From: an uncultured Spirochaetaceae bacterium
Lineage (GTDB): Bacteria; Spirochaetota; Spirochaetia; Sphaerochaetales; Sphaerochaetaceae
Length of the DNA stretch: 64,000 nucleotides
Assembly: GCA_944388955.1 (NCBI GenBank)
Contig: CALXKJ010000009.1
Location: 1 to 64,000, forward strand
Direction: 5' to 3'
The translations under genes were made by a program, and so were the position numbers. Shown here piece by piece: positions 61,611 through 64,000 of the stretch; the first letter of the stretch is position 1; each line of letters starts with the position of its first letter. Under the pieces are notes generated by a model. The model ran no database searches and was not told the DNA's origin. It was given only the letters and a program-made list of their open reading frames with translations.

Positions 61611-61684
61611 GCCAATTTGACTAATGAAAATTCGCCAATCTGACTAATGAAAAAATGCCAACTTGACTAATGATAATTTATAAT
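61611..61684 (+). repeat. Three direct repeats of 23-bp period at a promoter
   Basis: GCCAAYYTGACTAATGA occurs at 61611-61627, 61634-61650 and 61657-61673, spaced exactly 23 bp. Each copy includes a TTGACT- or CTGACT-like box. A TATAAT follows at 61679-61684, and the DUF4143 gene starts 29 bp later. They probably form an operator array over the promoter, possibly for autoregulation. Confidence 0.75.
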
Positions 61685-61712
61685 CCCATAATACGAATGG
61701 AGTTATGTAGTT

Positions 61713-62996
61713 ATGTATGGAAATCCAGAATACAGGCCTAGAATCGCTGACAAACTTCTTGCAGAAGAACTGGAAGGAATGGGGGCTGTTCTGATAAAGG
61801 GACCAAAATGGTGCGGGAAGACAACAACTGCAGAACAACAGGCCAGAAGCGTCATCTATATAGATGAACCAGAGAACGCTGACTTGAATATAAGGCTATC
61901 AGAGATAAATCCTTCACAGCTTCTCAAGGGAGATACACCTCGGCTCATAGATGAGTGGCAGATAGCTCCGAAGCTTTGGGATGCAGTCAGGTTCACTGTG
62001 GATCGCAGAAAGCTTGATGGCCAGTTCATATTGACAGGTTCCGCAGTCCCAGCAGACCCGAATGAAGAAAAACATTCAGGGACAGGTAGGATCGCGCAGA
62101 TTGCAATGAGACCGATGAGCCTATGGGAATCGGGAGATTCCAATGGCTCCGTCAGTCTTCATGAGCTGTTTGCCGGCAATACTGATGTTTCTGGAACGAG
62201 CAATCATGATATAAACGATATCTCATATTTCATATGCCGAGGGGGATGGCCTCGTGCTGTCCTTCAGAGCAGTAAAGTGTCACTCAGAAGGGCATTTGAC
62301 TATTACGATGCGATTGTCAATGTCGATATTCATCGCGTTGACAATATACAGAGGAGTACCGAAAGAGCAAAACTGCTCATGCGCTCTTATGCGCGCATGC
62401 AGGGAGCACAGGCGCCTTTGACGACGATACGAGATGACATGAAACCCAATGACAGCTCTTCACTCGATGAACGTACCGTGTATTCATATATCGAGGCACT
62501 GAAGAAGCTTTTCGTTATAGAGGATATGCCTGCATGGAATCCAAATCTGCGTTCAAAGACAGCAATACGCACAAGCGATACAAGGTATTTTACCGATCCC
62601 TCGATTGCAGTTGCTTCGCTCGGTATCGGACCGGAGTCATTGGTAATGGATCTGAATACGATGGGACTTCTGTTTGAAACGATGTGCATCAGGGATCTTC
62701 GCACCTATGCGGATTCGCTGGATGGAGCCGTTTCGCATTATCGTGATAAATCAGGCCTTGAATGCGATGCCGTTGTGCATCTCAGGAATGGCTCCTATGG
62801 TCTTGTAGAAATCAAGCTTGGGGGCGAAAGCCTTATCAGGGAAGGTGTCAGGAGTCTTCAGTCTCTTGCTTCGAAGATTGATACAGGCAGAATGAAGAAA
62901 CCTTCTTTTCTTATGGTTCTTACAGGAACCAGCCGTTATGCGATGAGAAGGGAAGATGGGGTGCTTGAAGTTCCTATCTGCTGCCTTAAGGACTGA
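61713..62996 (+). CDS. ATP-binding protein, AAA_14/DUF4143 family
   Basis: 427 residues. N-terminal AAA_14 domain: ALIKGPKWCGKTTTAEQQA near 28-45 (Walker A), PRLIDEWQIAPKLWDAVR near 77 (Walker B), FILTGSAVPA near 105. The C-terminal DUF4143 part has VYSYIEALKKLFVIEDMPAW near 255 and the nuclease-like E-C-D...LVEIKLGG near 350-370. The family is widespread as accessory genes in anaerobes with no settled role. The ATG at 61713 has GGAG 10 bases upstream. Lies between the two DUF1703 genes, under its own repeat-bearing promoter. Confidence 0.87.
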   Translation: MYGNPEYRPRIADKLLAEELEGMGAVLIKGPKWCGKTTTAEQQARSVIYIDEPENADLNIRLSEINPSQLLKGDTPRLIDEWQIAPKLWDAVRFTVDRRKLDGQFILTGSAVPADPNEEKHSGTGRIAQIAMRPMSLWESGDSNGSVSLHELFAGNTDVSGTSNHDINDISYFICRGGWPRAVLQSSKVSLRRAFDYYDAIVNVDIHRVDNIQRSTERAKLLMRSYARMQGAQAPLTTIRDDMKPNDSSSLDERTVYSYIEALKKLFVIEDMPAWNPNLRSKTAIRTSDTRYFTDPSIAVASLGIGPESLVMDLNTMGLLFETMCIRDLRTYADSLDGAVSHYRDKSGLECDAVVHLRNGSYGLVEIKLGGESLIREGVRSLQSLASKIDTGRMKKPSFLMVLTGTSRYAMRREDGVLEVPICCLKD

Positions 62997-63266
62997 AAGA
63001 CGACAGGATTATTCTACAGAACATGAGAAAGTCTGGCTTCAATCTGTTTGAATAAGTTCCGCAATCATTCATGCGATAAGGAAAAAAAACAGCCGAGCTT
63101 TACTCTTTCTGCATAGCATCTGAAAATGACCTCTGACGCGTATTCGGAATCAGAAGCGGCACAATCATTTCGCCTCTTTCAATACCTTGCCATAATCATT
63201 CATCTCAGGAGGAATTCCTTATATGCCTGCGTGAACCATAATAACTGAGAAAACTTACCAAATCCA
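62997..63266. other. Intergenic stretch without a supported gene
   Basis: About 270 bases between the DUF4143 gene and the second DUF1703 leader. The minus strand has a 22-codon open frame at 63100-63168 with no ribosome site and no recognisable likeness. It may be eroded accessory DNA. No hairpin terminator with a T-run was seen. Confidence 0.4.
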
Positions 63267-63294
63267 CCTCTTATTACGTATATGTAATAGGAGG
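63267..63294 (+). promoter_or_regulatory. Leader hairpin enclosing the ribosome-binding site of the second DUF1703 gene
   Basis: CCTCTTATTAC (63267-63277) pairs with GTAATAGGAGG (63284-63294) around GTATAT; all 11 positions pair, one as U-G. The 3' arm contains the AGGAGG used by the TTG at 63303. It matches the leader at 59924-59951 with a compatible C-to-U change in the stem. Confidence 0.7.
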
Positions 63295-63302
63295 AAAACA
63301 AT

Positions 63303-64000
63303 TTGGAAAACATTTATAATAATGACATGAAAGATCTTGTGTTGTCACGGCAGGATTTTGCATCCTTCAGGAAGAAGAACAGACTCTATGTCGACAAGAC
63401 AGAGTACGCCTATAGGCTTGCAAAGGAAAAAGAAGGCTTCTATTTCATCTCGAGACCCCGAAGATTCGGCAAGTCGCTCTTCTGCTCAATGCTTGAGGCT
63501 CTCTTCGAGGGACGGAAGGAGCTATTTGAAGGTCTCTATATCGCGGAGAAGACCGATTATGACTTTGAGAAGCTACCGGTGCTGAGCTTCAACCTCGCCA
63601 AGGTCTCATCATCGACATTCGGGAGATTCATATCTTCCCTTACAAAAGCTGTATACAGCGAAGCTGCCAGGAATGGTGTTGAGATTGAGGAGACTGATGA
63701 TCCTGCCCAGATGCTGCAGGATGCGCTCTCCGGCATATTCAATAAGACAGGCAAGAAGGTCGTAATCATAATCGATGAGTATGACAACAACATCACTGAA
63801 AATATTGAGGAGAAAGACAGAGATACTGCAGAAGAGATGCGGAAGGTGCTCAACGACTTCTTCAAGATGATAAAGAATTCGAGTGAGTACATAAGCTTCT
63901 GCTTCATAACAGGAGTCGTGAAGCTGTCCCATCTCTCGATATTCTCCGCGATGAACAACCTTGTCGACCTCACGATGGATGAGGACTTCGCCGGGGCCTT
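63303..64000 (+). CDS. AAA-ATPase with DUF1703, second copy (3' end beyond window)
   Basis: 232 codons visible, open to the window end. TTG start 8 bases after AGGAGG. It is clearly paralogous to the protein at 59960: same MENIY N-terminus, YVDKTEYAYRLA near 29, FISRPRRFGKSLFCS near 47-61, VVIIIDEYDN near 156, and SHLSIFSAMNNLVDLT near 212. The segment between about 80 and 145 has diverged. The DUF1703 domain lies outside the window. Confidence 0.85.
   Translation, partial: MENIYNNDMKDLVLSRQDFASFRKKNRLYVDKTEYAYRLAKEKEGFYFISRPRRFGKSLFCSMLEALFEGRKELFEGLYIAEKTDYDFEKLPVLSFNLAKVSSSTFGRFISSLTKAVYSEAARNGVEIEETDDPAQMLQDALSGIFNKTGKKVVIIIDEYDNNITENIEEKDRDTAEEMRKVLNDFFKMIKNSSEYISFCFITGVVKLSHLSIFSAMNNLVDLTMDEDFAGA

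Noticed and set aside
61611-61673. Possible CRISPR array
   Set aside because: Only three 17-bp repeats with 6-bp gaps and no cas genes; the spacing and the adjacent TATAAT fit an operator array instead.
63100-63168. Small minus-strand gene of 22 codons
   Set aside because: No ribosome site, no similarity I recognise, and chance frames of this size are common.

Overview
The window looks like a chromosomal segment of a host-associated, fermentative spirochaete, probably near Sphaerochaeta. This is inferred from gene content, not from a marker gene. It is of medium GC and dense in sugar ABC transporters and glycoside hydrolases, and it carries a Na+-translocating oxaloacetate decarboxylase operon. 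Its four solute-binding proteins have a signal peptide ending in AGG-x-KE (first one SAGGSKE) without a lipobox cysteine. Genes are tightly packed in short operons on both strands, usually with good Shine-Dalgarno sites and several GTG or TTG starts.

Layout. (1) 1-606: 3' end of a DUF234-type ATPase; then tRNA-Cys. (2) 1155-6659 (minus): an AfuABC/FbpABC-type importer joined to nanE and preceded by a MurR/RpiR regulator, with two candidate operators. This looks like an amino-sugar-phosphate uptake unit. (3) 7041-12535: a PfoR-like EIIC protein, two small outer-membrane-type proteins, an OPT transporter, RlmN and a cytidylate-kinase-like protein. (4) 12529-16981: a mutarotase-like protein, a divergent GH36 with altered catalytic residues, and GpsA. 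(5) 16983-26851: an AraC regulator fused to a degenerate TIM barrel faces an operon with a large unrecognised enzyme, a sugar ABC transporter and a GH105; a separate MFS gene follows. This is probably pectin or rhamnogalacturonan fragment use. (6) 27185-33750 (minus): SbcCD, a SIMPL lipoprotein, a NUDIX hydrolase and an Mrp ATPase with a Cys-rich tail. (7) 33826-41992 (minus): a mannoside-type unit (GH2, orphan binding protein, GH38, Gfo/Idh oxidoreductase, isomerase) facing an ArsR-type regulator. (8) 43137-45042: M48 peptidase and HAD phosphatase. (9) 45150-50892: a second sugar ABC transporter, a GH28 and a second GH105. (10) 51516-55286: oadGAB, whose alpha subunit has two biotinyl domains. 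(11) 55365-59909: alpha/beta hydrolase, dCMP deaminase, an unknown protein and a fused FeS/molybdopterin hydroxylase. (12) 59960-64000: accessory ATPases, namely two AAA/DUF1703 proteins around an AAA_14/DUF4143 protein.

The main theme is capture and breakdown of plant and host glycans. Sugars enter through ABC and MFS carriers, intracellular hydrolases (GH105, GH28, GH36, GH38, GH2) trim them, and local regulators (AraC, ArsR, RpiR) switch each unit. The oad operon would link fermentation to a sodium gradient.

The most unusual signals are as follows. Both DUF1703 genes have a leader hairpin that encloses the ribosome-binding site. Three 23-bp-period repeats precede the DUF4143 gene. The OadA has tandem biotin domains. 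The AraC-TIM-barrel fusion appears to have lost its catalytic residues. The GH36 lacks the usual acid/base Asp. Two eroded fragments of AlbA-type ATP-binding genes lie in intergenic regions.
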